Notes under the pieces: generated by a model
Databases searched by the model: none
What the model was told of the DNA's origin: nothing
Seen by the model: only the letters and a program-made list of their open reading frames with translations
Assembly (NCBI GenBank): GCA_900320815.1
Contig: ONTY01000156.1
Location: 1-6,023 of the forward strand
From: an uncultured Pseudomonadota bacterium
GTDB lineage: Bacteria; Pseudomonadota; Gammaproteobacteria; Burkholderiales; Burkholderiaceae_C
Length of the DNA stretch: 6,023 nt
Direction: 5' to 3'
Position numbers and translations under genes: made by a program
Part shown: positions 5,887 to 6,023 of the stretch, in pieces
How positions within the stretch are numbered: the first letter of the stretch is position 1
Layout: each line of letters starts with the position of its first letter

Positions 5887-6023
5887 ATCGGGAGATCGTG
5901 GTCACCGGCATCCACCTGGCCAGCTACGGCAGGGGCACGGACCGCGGCCTTCTGGACGCCGTGCGGGCTGTGCACGGCGCGGCGGGCGTCCGCCGCGTGC
6001 GGCTGGGCTCGCTGGAGCCGCTG
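5883..6023 (+). CDS. MtaB-type tRNA methylthiotransferase fragment (internal, partial)
   Basis: In the frame starting GGC at 5883 the sequence reads GYREIVVTGIHLASYGRG... and ends VRRVRLGSLEPL at the window edge, 47 codons with no stop. GYREIVxTGIxLxSYG plus RxRLxSLEP is the mid-region of the radical-SAM domain of MtaB-like enzymes, which add a methylthio group to t6A37 of tRNA. MiaB has a GQNVNSY-type and RimO a Q-D-T-x-x-Y-G-type sequence at the same place, so MtaB fits best. MtaB is common in Firmicutes and Bacteroidetes and not expected inside a betaproteobacterial DUF937 gene. The fragment lacks the start, the N-terminal domain and the CxxxCxxC cluster motif, and begins directly inside a DUF937 repeat. 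It is best viewed as a piece of another genome joined here. Confidence 0.82.

Noticed and set aside
1..6023. CRISPR array, tRNA/rRNA, transposase or integrase, toxin-antitoxin or defence genes
   Set aside because: None seen on either strand. The only regular repeats are the coding repeats at 5627-5886.

Overview
The window looks like a high-GC betaproteobacterial (Burkholderiales, probably Comamonadaceae-like) chromosome segment. The evidence is the gmk-rpoZ-spoT order, the Ala/Arg/Gln-rich GC-biased coding, and the ProQ, LolD and DUF937 sequences. The organism is inferred from gene content and protein style only.

Minus strand, read right to left: a ProQ/FinO-domain RNA-binding protein (3973-3242), guanylate kinase gmk (3122-2499), RNA polymerase omega subunit rpoZ (2440-2240), a strong intrinsic terminator (2228-2190), then spoT (starts at 2094). 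Gmk makes GDP, omega is the RNA polymerase subunit linked to ppGpp sensing, and SpoT degrades ppGpp, so this is a coherent stringent-response cluster. The SpoT hydrolase (HD) motifs are complete. Its synthetase domain has lost several key residues, including the position of the catalytic Glu, which suggests a hydrolase-only enzyme.

spoT is interrupted. Between about 911 and 1083 the expected SpoT linker of about 70 codons is missing. In its place is about 170 bp that reads as a different, Tyr-rich protein on the plus strand. SpoT resumes on the far side in a different frame and runs through TGS, RIS and ACT regions to the left edge.

Plus strand: a gene-poor region with lower GC and short dyads (3974-4437); a 45-codon Cys-rich small ORF with a good ribosome binding site that overlaps the start of lolD (4438-4575); lolD (4565-5272); a terminator-like hairpin; and a DUF937/YidB-like gene (from 5329). 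The DUF937 gene carries near-identical 84-87 bp tandem repeats, and its apparent reading frame changes inside the gene. It is fused within the last repeat (about 5883-5886) to an internal piece of an MtaB-type radical-SAM tRNA methylthiotransferase that runs off the right edge.

The two abrupt foreign pieces, with no mobile-element ends and with short shared sequence at the joins, are best explained as assembly or library chimeras. Real rearrangement is not excluded. I see no convincing new multi-gene system. The most biologically interesting points are the degenerate SpoT synthetase site, the terminator between rpoZ and spoT, and the small ORF overlapping lolD.
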